A stretch of DNA of 64,000 nt from positions 124,001 to 188,000 of the forward strand of contig NZ_AOPO01000003.1 of the NCBI RefSeq assembly GCF_000336575.1, in the 5' to 3' direction. Both the position numbers and the translations under genes were made by a program. Origin of the DNA: Vreelandella titanicae BH1. Its GTDB lineage: Bacteria > Pseudomonadota > Gammaproteobacteria > Pseudomonadales > Halomonadaceae. The notes under the pieces were generated by a model, which was not told the DNA's origin, did no database searches, and saw only the letters and a program-made list of their open reading frames with translations. Below, one piece after another: positions 55,086-63,561 of the stretch (position 1 is its first letter; every line of letters starts with the position of its first letter).

Positions 55086-56285
55086 CTACCTCTGTCGTTT
55101 ATAACGCGTTAAGCCTGTAAGCGCAGCCAACGTAATCGCTGCCATGCCGCCTGTATAGGCGATAAGTGGCGAGGCCGTGCCACCATTCAGAACTATCACT
55201 GTGCCCGTGCCTATAACGCCGACGATCAAGCTTTGAACGCAGAAGTGCAGGGCAACGGCAGTGCCTGCCAGCTCGCTGAATTCCTGAAGTGCACCATTGG
55301 CTGTAACGGAGGTTGTTAACACAATACCGACCGCAACCAGCCACATGGGTAACACGAAAGACCAGAAGCTGGGTGTTAGGAATATTTCGCCCAACCCAAG
55401 CAAGATCGCGCTGAAAAGTAGTATCAGCATGCCGCGAATCACGCAGCCGTTAATCTCCCAGCGAGCCACGAAACACTTTGCGAAGCGCGTTGTGGCAATC
55501 ATCACAACAGCTACCGTGGCAAAGGCAACGCTAAAACCTAGCTCGGATAAGCCAGCTCCCGCGATGAGTACCCGAGGCGCAGTAGAGAAAAACACAAAGA
55601 AAGATCCCATTGCTGTGCCGAAAGCCAGCGTATAAACCCAGAAGTAAGGGCTCCTAATCACTAAACCAAAATCGGCACTGCTTGAGTGTTCTCTACTTTG
55701 TCGTGTCTCATGCCATTTCGGTAATACGAAGGGGAGTGCTATGAGAGCTGAGATACACAGGGCAAGAAATATGGCTCCCCAGCCGAGATAACTCGCAATC
55801 AAGGCTCCGGCAATCGGCCCAAGGGCTGGAACGAAAGCCAACATCGCGTTCATTAGGCTATAGATGACCGCGCTCTCGGGAGTATTCGCATAAACGTCGC
55901 GCACTGTTGCGAAGACTGCTACCAACATCGCGGCTGCCCCGGTTGCTTGCACCAGTCGTAGCAAAACGAAAAGCCAGGCTGAAGTGGTCATCGCGAGTGC
56001 CAAGGAAGTTGAAGCGAATACTAATACCCCGCCAATCAGTATCGGGCGCCGACCAAAACGGTCTGAAAGCGGCCCAAAGAAAATCTGACCTACGCCAAGC
56101 ATAATCATGTAGAGGGTAAGCGTTAGCTGCACTACTTCGGGCGTTGTGCCGAGAATCGCTGGCATAGCGGGCACAACAGGCAGATAAATGTCCATGCCGA
56201 GAGACGCGAGAATATTGAAGGGGGCCAGCAGAACTAGCGCTACCGGCAGGCTGTAAGTCCACAGCCGAGTGTTTTTAGTAGGCAC
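55086..56285 (-). CDS. CmlA/FloR-like MFS efflux transporter
   Basis: MFS protein of 399 aa with 12 hydrophobic segments. The beginning, NTRLWTYSLPVALVLLAPF, then NILASLGMDIYLPVVPAMP, and further GPLSDRFGRRP (motif A), FATVRDVYA and MGSFFVFFSTAPRV follow the CmlA/FloR phenicol exporters closely, from memory of those sequences. GTG 56285 is chosen because GGAG lies eight bases upstream; the open frame extends six codons to a TTG. Whether it confers resistance cannot be told from sequence. It has an attenuator-like leader upstream. Confidence 0.82.
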   Translation of the reverse strand: MPTKNTRLWTYSLPVALVLLAPFNILASLGMDIYLPVVPAMPAILGTTPEVVQLTLTLYMIMLGVGQIFFGPLSDRFGRRPILIGGVLVFASTSLALAMTTSAWLFVLLRLVQATGAAAMLVAVFATVRDVYANTPESAVIYSLMNAMLAFVPALGPIAGALIASYLGWGAIFLALCISALIALPFVLPKWHETRQSREHSSSADFGLVIRSPYFWVYTLAFGTAMGSFFVFFSTAPRVLIAGAGLSELGFSVAFATVAVVMIATTRFAKCFVARWEINGCVIRGMLILLFSAILLGLGEIFLTPSFWSFVLPMWLVAVGIVLTTSVTANGALQEFSELAGTAVALHFCVQSLIVGVIGTGTVIVLNGGTASPLIAYTGGMAAITLAALTGLTRYKRQR

Positions 56286-56606
56286 GATAAAATCTCCGCG
56301 CAAATAAGATTATTTGGCGGCGGCCTACATTTGAGGAAGTGGTTTAAGCAGGCAGCCGCATCAACGGGAAAGTAATGTTGCTGCGGCTTATTGGTCTGAC
56401 TTTTTTGAACCCATGAGTTAGCGCTTCAGTAATTGGCCTAATGGCTTTAATAGCTTATCAGGCAGAGGGGCGCGTGCAAGCCCTTAGCAATGGTTAGGGA
56501 GCATAGCCACGGAGGCAGGTTCATGGTGTAAACCACAATATTTCGTCAGCAAACAGCTAGTAACCATTACCCGCCATAATCAACATCATCGCCACAATTG
56601 AAAGCG
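56286..56606 (-). promoter_or_regulatory. Leader region of the CmlA-like gene with attenuator structure
   Basis: In transcription order (minus strand): a leader ORF at 56414-56388; a hairpin beginning at its stop codon (agccgca.caac with gttg.tgcggct, 56388-56354); and a second hairpin (ccgcc-aaataa-tc-ttattt-g(c)gcgg, about 56320-56294) whose 3' arm includes the first bases of the GGAG ribosome-binding site. This is the layout of translational attenuators controlling cmlA and erm genes. 56415-56606 holds no gene that I can see. Confidence 0.55.
56388..56414 (-). CDS. Putative eight-residue attenuator leader peptide
   Basis: ATG to TAA encoding MGSKKSDQ. It resembles the cmlA leader peptide as I remember it (MSTSKNADK): the SK, D and basic character are shared. 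Its stop codon overlaps the base of the following hairpin, as needed for ribosome stalling to change folding. The ribosome-binding site is weak. Confidence 0.5.
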   Translation of the reverse strand: MGSKKSDQ

Positions 56607-57398
56607 CTATCCCACTATACTGGTGCCGCTAACCCTTTCCCTGCGCACCATCGAGCCAAATACGACTGGTATCAGTGGGTACATCGATACAATCACGATG
56701 CTGATAATAGCTAGCTGGCCTTCCCGCGATAACGCATACAGCGTTAGCCCTAATGCACTGATGCCGCCCGCTGCTATTGCAAAGAGTGGAAAGCGCTTTC
56801 GTATTGGGTGTGCGTGTTGATAAAAGGGCAGGCAACATATGGCGCCGCTGAACATGCAGAGTGCGATGCCATAAAAAGCGCTTGGCTCGGGAGCTTGGCC
56901 AAGGAAGTGAAGCTGCAAGGCAAACCCTAAGCCTGCGCCTACACCCAATAGCAGGCCCGCTCTGGTGCTGCTATTCATCCGCATTTTGTTCGGCTTACCC
57001 CCGCTCGCGGTTAACCAGATGGCGGGGAGGGCGATCACCACTCCTAGCCATACCCTCGCACTGGGTCGCTCGCCAAGGAAAATTAACGAGAGCCCGAGGG
57101 CGATGGTGACCATCGCGACAGCGCTAACAGGCACCACGATGGCGAAGGGCGCCCGGGATAATCCCTGGTAAAGCAGCCACGCCCCAAGGGCGTAGCCGAT
57201 GCCCGCCAGCGTGCCCCATATCCACACGTGCGGCTCCCAGGTAGAAAAGAGCAGTGCGCCTGCAAAACTGACAAGCGCGCTGCCCAGGTGAGTGTAAAAC
57301 GCAATATTGAGCGGCGGGTAAAAACGAGCGAGTACGCCATTGATAAAGTGTGTACTGCCGAGCAGCACCATGGCGCTTAGCGCAAGGGCGCTAGACAT
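56607..57398 (-). CDS. EamA/DMT-family transporter, copy 1 (frameshifted at its C-terminus)
   Basis: Transporter of 263 aa from ATG 57398, with AGGAG upstream (MSSALALSAMVLLGSTHFINGVLARFYPPLN). About nine to ten membrane helices in two EamA repeats are visible (GLSRAPFAIVVPVSAVAMVTIALGLSLIFLGERPSARVWLG). Relative to the copy at 62624, one C is missing in the C run near 56629-56631. The last helix is therefore lost and the frame ends after SGTSIVG; the lost tail would read IALSIVAMMLIMAGNG. Substrate unknown. It may still fold, or may be damaged. Confidence 0.75.
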   Translation of the reverse strand: MSSALALSAMVLLGSTHFINGVLARFYPPLNIAFYTHLGSALVSFAGALLFSTWEPHVWIWGTLAGIGYALGAWLLYQGLSRAPFAIVVPVSAVAMVTIALGLSLIFLGERPSARVWLGVVIALPAIWLTASGGKPNKMRMNSSTRAGLLLGVGAGLGFALQLHFLGQAPEPSAFYGIALCMFSGAICCLPFYQHAHPIRKRFPLFAIAAGGISALGLTLYALSREGQLAIISIVIVSMYPLIPVVFGSMVRRERVSGTSIVG

Positions 57399-57497
57399 GC
57401 AGGCTCCTGATCTTGATGATAAGGGAAGAGCCAGCATAGAAGCCGCTAACATGCGGCTAGGAACTCGATTAGGCCATGGTCGCCACGAGGATTTGTG

Positions 57498-57530
57498 ATG
57501 ATCAGAGGTGCGGATTTCTCAATAGATTAA
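57498..57530 (+). pseudogene. Truncated start of a LysR gene (relic of the duplication)
   Basis: MIRGADFSID then stop. It matches the start of the LysR gene at 63562 (MIRGANISIAQL) and diverges at about 57523. Upstream, 57405-57497 also matches 63469-63561 closely. This marks the left junction of the diaminopropionate cassette. Confidence 0.75.
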
Positions 57531-57974
57531 GTCTCTTAAAGCCACTTTTAGACTCGGTAATGGAACTGTAAGATCGTGCTTTGTGCTTTTTAATGGGAGT
57601 GGCACTCCTAATAAAGCTGCAGAAATGATCTCTTCAGGGCTGAAAAATTTTCCAGGCTCCCACCCACTAAGAAGAACTCTTGGGTCACCATAGCTCAGCT
57701 TTACTACTGGTACTTTTTTCAGGTTCAACTTTAAAGCGACAGCAGTACGGTGGTGGCCATCCATGATAGCCAATGAATTTTGCTCAACCAAAATAGGGGT
57801 CGTCCAAAATCCCTTTTTCTTCACTTTTTCTATCAGTTCTCCTACTCGTGCCGGGTCGTGACGTTCTGTTGGCAAAAGAGCACTAGGCGGTTCGTATTCA
57901 ACCGAGTATCCCAAGTGAAACATATTCTGTTCACCAGTAATTGTCTGCGTTAGTTTGAAAGAATCGTCGTGCAT
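57519..57974 (-). CDS. ParB/Srx-fold protein, possible free L-serine kinase (SbnI/SerK-like)
   Basis: Protein of 151 aa. The pattern LLPTERHDPARVGELIEKVKKKGFWTTPILVE followed by LAIMDGHHRTAVALKLNLKKVPVVKLSY is the ParB-like fold with DGHHR, seen in free-serine kinases (archaeal SerK, staphylococcal SbnI) that make O-phospho-L-serine from ATP or ADP. O-phosphoserine is the substrate of SbnA, encoded next door. The Glu in PTE and the Asp in DGHHR could be catalytic. GAGGG precedes the ATG. It is shorter than SbnI. The function is an inference from fold and context. Its last codons overlap the LysR relic. Confidence 0.65.
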   Translation of the reverse strand: MHDDSFKLTQTITGEQNMFHLGYSVEYEPPSALLPTERHDPARVGELIEKVKKKGFWTTPILVEQNSLAIMDGHHRTAVALKLNLKKVPVVKLSYGDPRVLLSGWEPGKFFSPEEIISAALLGVPLPLKSTKHDLTVPLPSLKVALRDLIY

Positions 57975-58209
57975 CTTAATAACCCTCAGTTGTGAGCTTT
58001 TTCTAACCTATTGTTTTATCTTGGATTCATAATTATCGTCTTTCCTTATAAAAATAAGATTATATTTTTAGATATAGCGCCGCGTCCCTTTTATAAAGGG
58101 CCTTATTATGGCCCTCAGAAATGCAAGGAAATATCTCAATAAGCGCTCTTCCGGCAATGTTCGGCTAGCGTTTTCTTTGATCCACACTGACTAAGCGAGT
58201 TAATGAAGA

Positions 58210-59208
58210 TCACAAACGTTTCATGTCTGGCAAGAAACCTTCAATATCTACAGTAGAAGCATCATCATATTTGTATTTATATATATGATAAGCTAAAGCC
58301 AAGTCTAGAACGCCCAAGCCAAAGGGTGAGATAACAATTGGCTTGCTGGTGTCGTCTTCGAAGCTACCGTCTAATACATCAGCTATTACAGCATTTATGA
58401 AATCTCTATTACCTAACTTTTGCTCAGTGAGATGGCAAGAAGTCTGCGCTTTCAAGCAATGGTCGATATCATCTACCACATTGAGCGAGTTTTCTATAAT
58501 TATCGGGTGGAGATCTCTTAGTGAGATATTGAGAATTATCTGTCGTTTGATGTCTATATCGCCTACATTAATATATGGTTCAACAGAAGTTGTCGTCAAT
58601 ATAATTAAGTCAGATTCAAAGGCTTCTTTAAGAGTGGAAGAAATTCTGCATTTTTCAAATTGATCATTTTTCTCTACAAAGCGTTCGGCATATTTTTCGT
58701 TAAGGTCATAAACCATTAATTCTTTTATATCGAAACCAAGCGATACTAGATAATGTATTGTTTTTTGACCCAGTACTCCACAACCTACTAGGGTCACTGT
58801 GTTAATCTCTCTTCCCCGTTCACTCAATGCTCCAACAGTGATTGCGCCAGATGCAGCCGTCCGATGTGCGCTTATTTGAGAAGCTTCAAGTAAAGCTAAT
58901 GGATAGCCTGTTCGATAATCATTCAGGATCATGGTGGCGGAGGCACGTTGAAGATTTTTTTCGATGTTACCAGGATAGCTGGCAATCCATTTAATGCCTG
59001 CAATCTGAATATTTGGATCGTTGATAGAAGCTGGGAGTGCTATAATTCTATCCTTATCATTATCTGGAAATTTCAAGAAGTAACTATCTGGATTGTTTGT
59101 AAAACCATTTTTATGCATCAGATATGTTTCTTCAACTATCTTCAGTACAGATTCAGTCTCTTGGTCAAGATAATTGGAAATTTCAATGCCTCTGATTACC
59201 TTAAACAT
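58210..59208 (-). CDS. sbnB: SbnB-like N-(2-amino-2-carboxyethyl)-L-glutamate dehydrogenase
   Basis: Protein of 332 aa of the ornithine cyclodeaminase/mu-crystallin family. The NAD-binding Rossmann segment is TVTLVGCGVLGQKTIHYLVSLGFDIKELMVYDLN (about 140-175). Substrate motifs are IAGIKWIASYPGN near 70 and ALLEASQISAHRTAASGAITVGAL near 110. SbnB oxidises the SbnA product to L-2,3-diaminopropionate, 2-oxoglutarate and NADH. The gene follows sbnA by 3 bp. Base composition is clearly AT-richer than the core genome. Confidence 0.88.
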   Translation of the reverse strand: MFKVIRGIEISNYLDQETESVLKIVEETYLMHKNGFTNNPDSYFLKFPDNDKDRIIALPASINDPNIQIAGIKWIASYPGNIEKNLQRASATMILNDYRTGYPLALLEASQISAHRTAASGAITVGALSERGREINTVTLVGCGVLGQKTIHYLVSLGFDIKELMVYDLNEKYAERFVEKNDQFEKCRISSTLKEAFESDLIILTTTSVEPYINVGDIDIKRQIILNISLRDLHPIIIENSLNVVDDIDHCLKAQTSCHLTEQKLGNRDFINAVIADVLDGSFEDDTSKPIVISPFGLGVLDLALAYHIYKYKYDDASTVDIEGFLPDMKRL

Positions 59209-59211
59209 TAT

Positions 59212-60210
59212 TTAAAGCTCCACTTGGTAAGTTTTGGGTTCATTGCTACTAAGATTAATGTTACGCCATTCACTACCGAATTTTTCGTCGCACCACTCGT
59301 CGTTGTACATTGTGTCTATATACTTACTTCCTAAATCCGGCGATATGGCTACCAACACTTCTTCTGTCGCGTTAATGTCCTCATACATGCCAGCGAGCAC
59401 AGTACAAGTAGAGGCACCGAGTAAGAGTCCGTATTTTCTTGCAATGTATCTAGAGACAGCAACAGTCTGACTTTCTTTAATACTGATCAGGCGATTGAAG
59501 CTTTCTTTTTTGAAAAAAATTGGTGGCACACTAGAACCAAGACCAGGAAGATATCTTGGACTGGCGTTCCCTCCAAAAGTGACTGATCCAACAGAATCGA
59601 CTGCTATTAAATCTATTTTAGGAAAATATTTTTTAAAGTAATTTGATACGCCCATAGCAGTACCAGTGGTTCCTGCGCCGATGTAAATCTTACGCACGTC
59701 CGAGCAATTAATATTTATTTGATGAGCTGTTTCAGAAAAGTGTATGGCAGGGTTTGCCTCACACTCATATTGGTTTATCCATATGAGTGTATTGTCATGT
59801 GAAAGTCGTTCCCTAATGAATTTTTTTCTGGTTCCGAGGTAACCACCAGATTCATCCTTAGTATTCACGACCACTACATTTGCACCCATTGCTTTCATAA
59901 TGGCAATGTTGGTAGCATTGGTGTTAGGGTCAACTATACAGATGAACTCGTAACCGCGGCTAGCCGCTATCATACTCAGCGCCACGCCAAGATTTCCTGA
60001 GCTTGACTCTATAAACCTCTTGTTTTTCTTGAGATCAAGATGCTCTTCTGCGTGATTCACAAGTGCTTTAGCAGTGCGAAGCTTAATAGATTCAGCAAAA
60101 TTCATGCCTTCTAATTTCAACGTTACATCAAACCGCCCAAAGCAATTCCTTAAAATTATAAAATCATTTGCTCTAACCGAATCTTCAACTGCTTCCATTA
60201 TATTTCTCAT
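59212..60210 (-). CDS. sbnA: SbnA-like 2,3-diaminopropionate synthase (PLP)
   Basis: Protein of 332 aa of the cysteine synthase fold. The PLP lysine is in the segment AESIKLRTAK. Substrate and cofactor loops are ESSSGNLGVALSMIA, VDPNTNATNIAIMKAMGANV, GAGTTGTAMGVS and VDSVGSVTFGG, matching SbnA more than CysK. SbnA joins O-phospho-L-serine with L-glutamate to give N-(2-amino-2-carboxyethyl)-L-glutamate. The N-terminus is about ten residues shorter than typical SbnA and lacks the usual GxTP segment. First gene of the operon, divergent from the Lrp gene. Confidence 0.88.
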   Translation of the reverse strand: MRNIMEAVEDSVRANDFIILRNCFGRFDVTLKLEGMNFAESIKLRTAKALVNHAEEHLDLKKNKRFIESSSGNLGVALSMIAASRGYEFICIVDPNTNATNIAIMKAMGANVVVVNTKDESGGYLGTRKKFIRERLSHDNTLIWINQYECEANPAIHFSETAHQININCSDVRKIYIGAGTTGTAMGVSNYFKKYFPKIDLIAVDSVGSVTFGGNASPRYLPGLGSSVPPIFFKKESFNRLISIKESQTVAVSRYIARKYGLLLGASTCTVLAGMYEDINATEEVLVAISPDLGSKYIDTMYNDEWCDEKFGSEWRNINLSSNEPKTYQVEL

Positions 60211-60410
60211 TTAGAACGCCTCTTAGTGATTTTTTTCGGAAGACAAGTTTTCTCATGACGCTTGAGAAGGCACTATGATTTTTGAGGCTTTGGCCTTATA
60301 TAAAAACCTACGTTGCGCTCACGTCGAGCCTAAAAGGGCATCAGTTCCGAGCTTGCCTTCACCTGTGTCGCTTTTGCAGTTACATCATGGCAAAATAATT
60401 TGATTAGAAA

Positions 60411-60440
60411 TTGCTTTTATACACCCGAACGATATAGAAT
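60411..60440 (+). promoter_or_regulatory. Predicted promoter of the Lrp-family gene
   Basis: TTGCTT at 60411-60416 and a -10-like TATAGAAT at 60433-60440, about 40 bp before the ATG. The region between the divergent genes (60211-60481) is AT-rich. Confidence 0.45.
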
Positions 60441-60481
60441 TTTGCGTATTCAAGTTCTTTTTCGATAAGAGGCTTCGCTTT

Positions 60482-60943
60482 ATGGATCCTAAAGATGCGG
60501 CACTACTAAACCTGCTACAGAATGATGCAAGCTTAACTCTCGAACGCCTGGCGGACGCAGTATCACTTTCAGTGCCTGCAGTTCAGCGTCGCATCAAACG
60601 TTTGCGTAACAGTGGAGTAATAAAAGGAAACGTTATCATTGTAGATCCGGTTGCCGTGGATATGAGCATGACCTTTGTGATAATTGTCGAACTCGAAAGG
60701 GACAGATCTGAACATATAGAGTCATTTCGGCGTAAAGCTATAAAAGAGCCATTGGTTCAACAGTGCTACTACGTTACAGGGGAAGGTGATTTTGTAATTA
60801 TTAGCATCGCAAAGAATATGGAAGATTTTGAAGCCATGACACACAGGCTTTTGTTCGAGGATAGTAATGTGCGTGGCTTTAAAACCTCTATTTCCATGGG
60901 AAAATCTTACAAAACGCTTTACGTTCCAATAGAAGCATCTTAA
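60482..60943 (+). CDS. Lrp/AsnC-family transcriptional regulator
   Basis: Protein of 153 aa. The N-terminal HTH is DAALLNLLQNDASLTLERLADAVSLSVPAVQRRIKRLRNSGVIKG and the C-terminal RAM ligand-binding domain has FVIIVELERDR...VQQCYYVTGEGDFVIISIAKNMEDFEAM. Lrp-type regulators sense amino acids; here it probably controls the divergent sbnA-sbnB operon, perhaps in response to diaminopropionate, serine or glutamate. Complete and normal in length. Confidence 0.9.
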   Translation: MDPKDAALLNLLQNDASLTLERLADAVSLSVPAVQRRIKRLRNSGVIKGNVIIVDPVAVDMSMTFVIIVELERDRSEHIESFRRKAIKEPLVQQCYYVTGEGDFVIISIAKNMEDFEAMTHRLLFEDSNVRGFKTSISMGKSYKTLYVPIEAS

Positions 60944-61377
60944 CTGTATATTTTAGAAACGAACTGAGAGTTAAAAACTGTTTAGAGAATAATGCGATTT
61001 ACTTAAGGCCCACTGATTTTTGTAAGCGCATGTTTTTTAGTTGTGCACTTAAAATACTTGAATCTGACCTTCTCGTCATTCAAATAGAAAAACGAAGGTT
61101 GAATACATAGTGTCAGACGTCTGTCATAATACATTTTGAGCGCCGTTTAATAGATTTAGACAACATAACCAGAGTGAGGTGTTTGTTCGCGCCAAGGCCT
61201 GCGTTTGCTCGAAATTACGTTTAATTGCATCCACCTCTAGGCGTGCGCTCAAAGTCGTGTCACTGGCGTGCTCCAGTCATTCATCAATCAAACCGGGTTA
61301 GAGAATAACTAATACCCGGCTACATCACTGTTAGTTAATTAAAAATTTAGCTTACTTCTATCAATAATTGGAATAGA
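60944..61377. other. Intergenic stretch in the diaminopropionate cassette
   Basis: 434 bp between the Lrp gene and the convergent RarD-like gene. It is AT-rich at both ends. I find no gene, clear terminator or repeat. Confidence 0.35.
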
Positions 61378-62301
61378 TTATTTTTGATATCTAGATGTGC
61401 GTAGTTTTTCTTTTCTGAACTTACGTTTGACACAGAGGCTATTGATGCCCTCTACGATAAGAAGAAATACGGAAAACCATATTGCTAAGTAGGTAGGCCA
61501 TTCAGATGCTTTGATTTCCTCCCCAAGTATTAAGGCTACTAATAAAAGTAAAGCTGGCTCTACATATACTAAAAGGCCAAAAAGCGTCAGGTTAAGGTGA
61601 GGGCCTGATAAAGCTTGAAATGTTAGGGCAGAGGCACTCAACACCCCAAGTCCTATGACTAACCATAGAGTATCTATATTAACCCATATATCTGATGTTA
61701 TTTCTCCGCCAGCAAAAATAAAGATTACGCTTATTGGCAAGCTCAAAACCATATCTACCCACAAGCTTCCAATATTATTCGTGTCTGTTTTTCTTCTTAG
61801 CCAGAAATACACAGGGTATCCCAACCCAACAGCCAAGGTCGGCCAGGCAAGACTTTCAGAAAACCCTATTTGATAAAGTATACCAAGAAATGCGAAAAAA
61901 CATGCTACCTTCTGATATCCCGTCATTCTATCTTGAAAAGCTATTTTACCTATCAGAACCATTGTTAACGGCATAATAAAATAACCAAGGGATACTGATA
62001 GACCATGACCATTTCCAGGGGCCCAAACGAATAGCCAGAGTTGGAAGCTTAGCATTGCTGCTGAAAAAAGCCTCGTCACTATAAATATTATGCTCTTAGT
62101 AAGCCTATGATATATATTAACAACTTGACTCCAGTATCCTCTTGTTATGATAAATAATGTCAAGCAAGGGAATGTTAAAAGCATACGCCACCCAAAAATT
62201 TCTTCCCCATCAAGATTGGTAAGAAGGGAAGTATAGGCAAACATAGCTGCAAATAAGAAAGATGCTATCACATTCAATGTGACCCCAATCGTAGTGTTCA
62301 T
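61378..62301 (-). CDS. RarD-like EamA-family transporter
   Basis: Protein of 307 aa with ten hydrophobic segments. It resembles RarD (FAYTSLLTNLDGEEIFGWRMLLTFP; VSLGYFIMPLTMVLIGKIAFQDRMTGYQKVACFFAFLGILYQ; LSGPHLNLTLFGLLVYVEPALLLLVALILGEE). RarD relatives include exporters of amino acids and small metabolites. Position beside diaminopropionate synthesis genes, and similar AT-rich composition, suggest export of that amino acid or a related product; this is an inference. It has its own promoter space upstream. Confidence 0.82.
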   Translation of the reverse strand: MNTTIGVTLNVIASFLFAAMFAYTSLLTNLDGEEIFGWRMLLTFPCLTLFIITRGYWSQVVNIYHRLTKSIIFIVTRLFSAAMLSFQLWLFVWAPGNGHGLSVSLGYFIMPLTMVLIGKIAFQDRMTGYQKVACFFAFLGILYQIGFSESLAWPTLAVGLGYPVYFWLRRKTDTNNIGSLWVDMVLSLPISVIFIFAGGEITSDIWVNIDTLWLVIGLGVLSASALTFQALSGPHLNLTLFGLLVYVEPALLLLVALILGEEIKASEWPTYLAIWFSVFLLIVEGINSLCVKRKFRKEKLRTSRYQK

Positions 62302-62623
62302 TTTTAACCTGCGTTTATTTTAAATAAATTAGCTTGCTTGGGTTTATTTTCCTATGATTCACTATCAAAAATGATTTTTTATTAATCCCTTTTACGCAAA
62401 AAATTTTCGTTTTAGGTGCTTAATGCGACCTTTTCATGGATTAGCCACGTTGGCTCAATGAGATCTTCCACATTATGCTGTCGCTACGAATCAAATTTGA
62501 GGCGCTGCTAGGGTAGCCAGAGTCAAAGACCTTGCCCCATCTACGTTTTCCGAAGAGAGTCTTATAAGCCTTAACGCGACTGGAAAACATGGAAGGCCAA
62601 TCAAGACGCTCGTCATCAGGTTT
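62302..62623. other. Intergenic stretch at the right edge of the cassette
   Basis: 322 bp, AT-rich at 62302-62410 and then closer to core composition. It holds the right junction of the cassette with the second EamA copy. No gene is recognised. Confidence 0.35.
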
Positions 62624-63462
62624 CTAACCATTACCCGCCACTATCAACACCGCCGCAAGAAGCGATAGCGCTATCCCCACAGCAGATGCGCCGCTCACCC
62701 TTTCCCTGCGCACCAGCGAGCCAAACACGACGGGAATCAGTGGGTACATCGACACAATCACGATGCTGATAATGGCAAGCTGGCTTTCCCGTGACATCGC
62801 ATACAGCGTTAGCCCCTGTGCACTGATACCGCCCGCTACGGTTGCCAGCAGTGGAAAACGCTTTCGTGCTGGGTGTGCGTGTTGATAAAAGGGCAAACAG
62901 CATACGGTGCCGCTGAGCATGCAGAGTGCGATGCCATAAAAAGCGCTTGGCTCGGGCACTTGGCCAAGAAAGTGGAGCTGCAAGGCAAACCCTAAGCCTG
63001 CACCTAAACCCAATAGCAGGCCCGTTCTAGTAGTGCCACTCATCTGCGCTTTGTTCGGTTTACCCCGCCCGCTGTTAACCAGATGGCGGGCAGGGCGATC
63101 ATCGCGCCAAGCAATATCCGCGCATTGGGTCGCTCTCCAAGGAAAGCCAGTGAGAGCCCGAGGGCGATGGTCACCATCGCGACAGCGCTAACAGGCACTA
63201 CGATAGCGAAGGGCGCCCGGGATAATCCCTGGTAAAGCAGCCATGCCCCAAAGGCGGAGCCGATGCCCGCCAGCGCGCTCCATATCCACACAGTTGGCTC
63301 CCAGGTGGAAAAGAGCAATGCTCCGGCAAAACCGACAAGCGCGCCGCCCAGGTGGGTATAAAACGCAATGTTGAGCGGCGGGTAGAAACGGGCGAGCAAA
63401 CCATTGATAAAGTGCGTACTGCCGAGCAGCACCATTGCGCTTAGTGCAAGGGCGATAGACAT
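62624..63462 (-). pseudogene. EamA/DMT-family transporter, copy 2 (central frameshift)
   Basis: Two overlapping frames (63462-63040 and 63043-62624) together encode the same transporter as copy 1, with the full C-terminus (SGASAVGIALSLLAAVLIVAGNG). One C is missing in the run at about 63062-63066 (four C where copy 1 has five), splitting the protein after about 140 residues. It is divergent from the LysR gene, which is the usual arrangement of an EamA exporter with its regulator. A sequencing error in the homopolymer is possible. Confidence 0.75.
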
Positions 63463-63561
63463 GCGGGCTCCTGGTCACGATGATAAGGGAAGGGCCAGCA
63501 TAGAAGTCGCTAACATGCGACTAGAAACTCGATTAGGTCATGGTCGCCATGAGGAGTTGTG

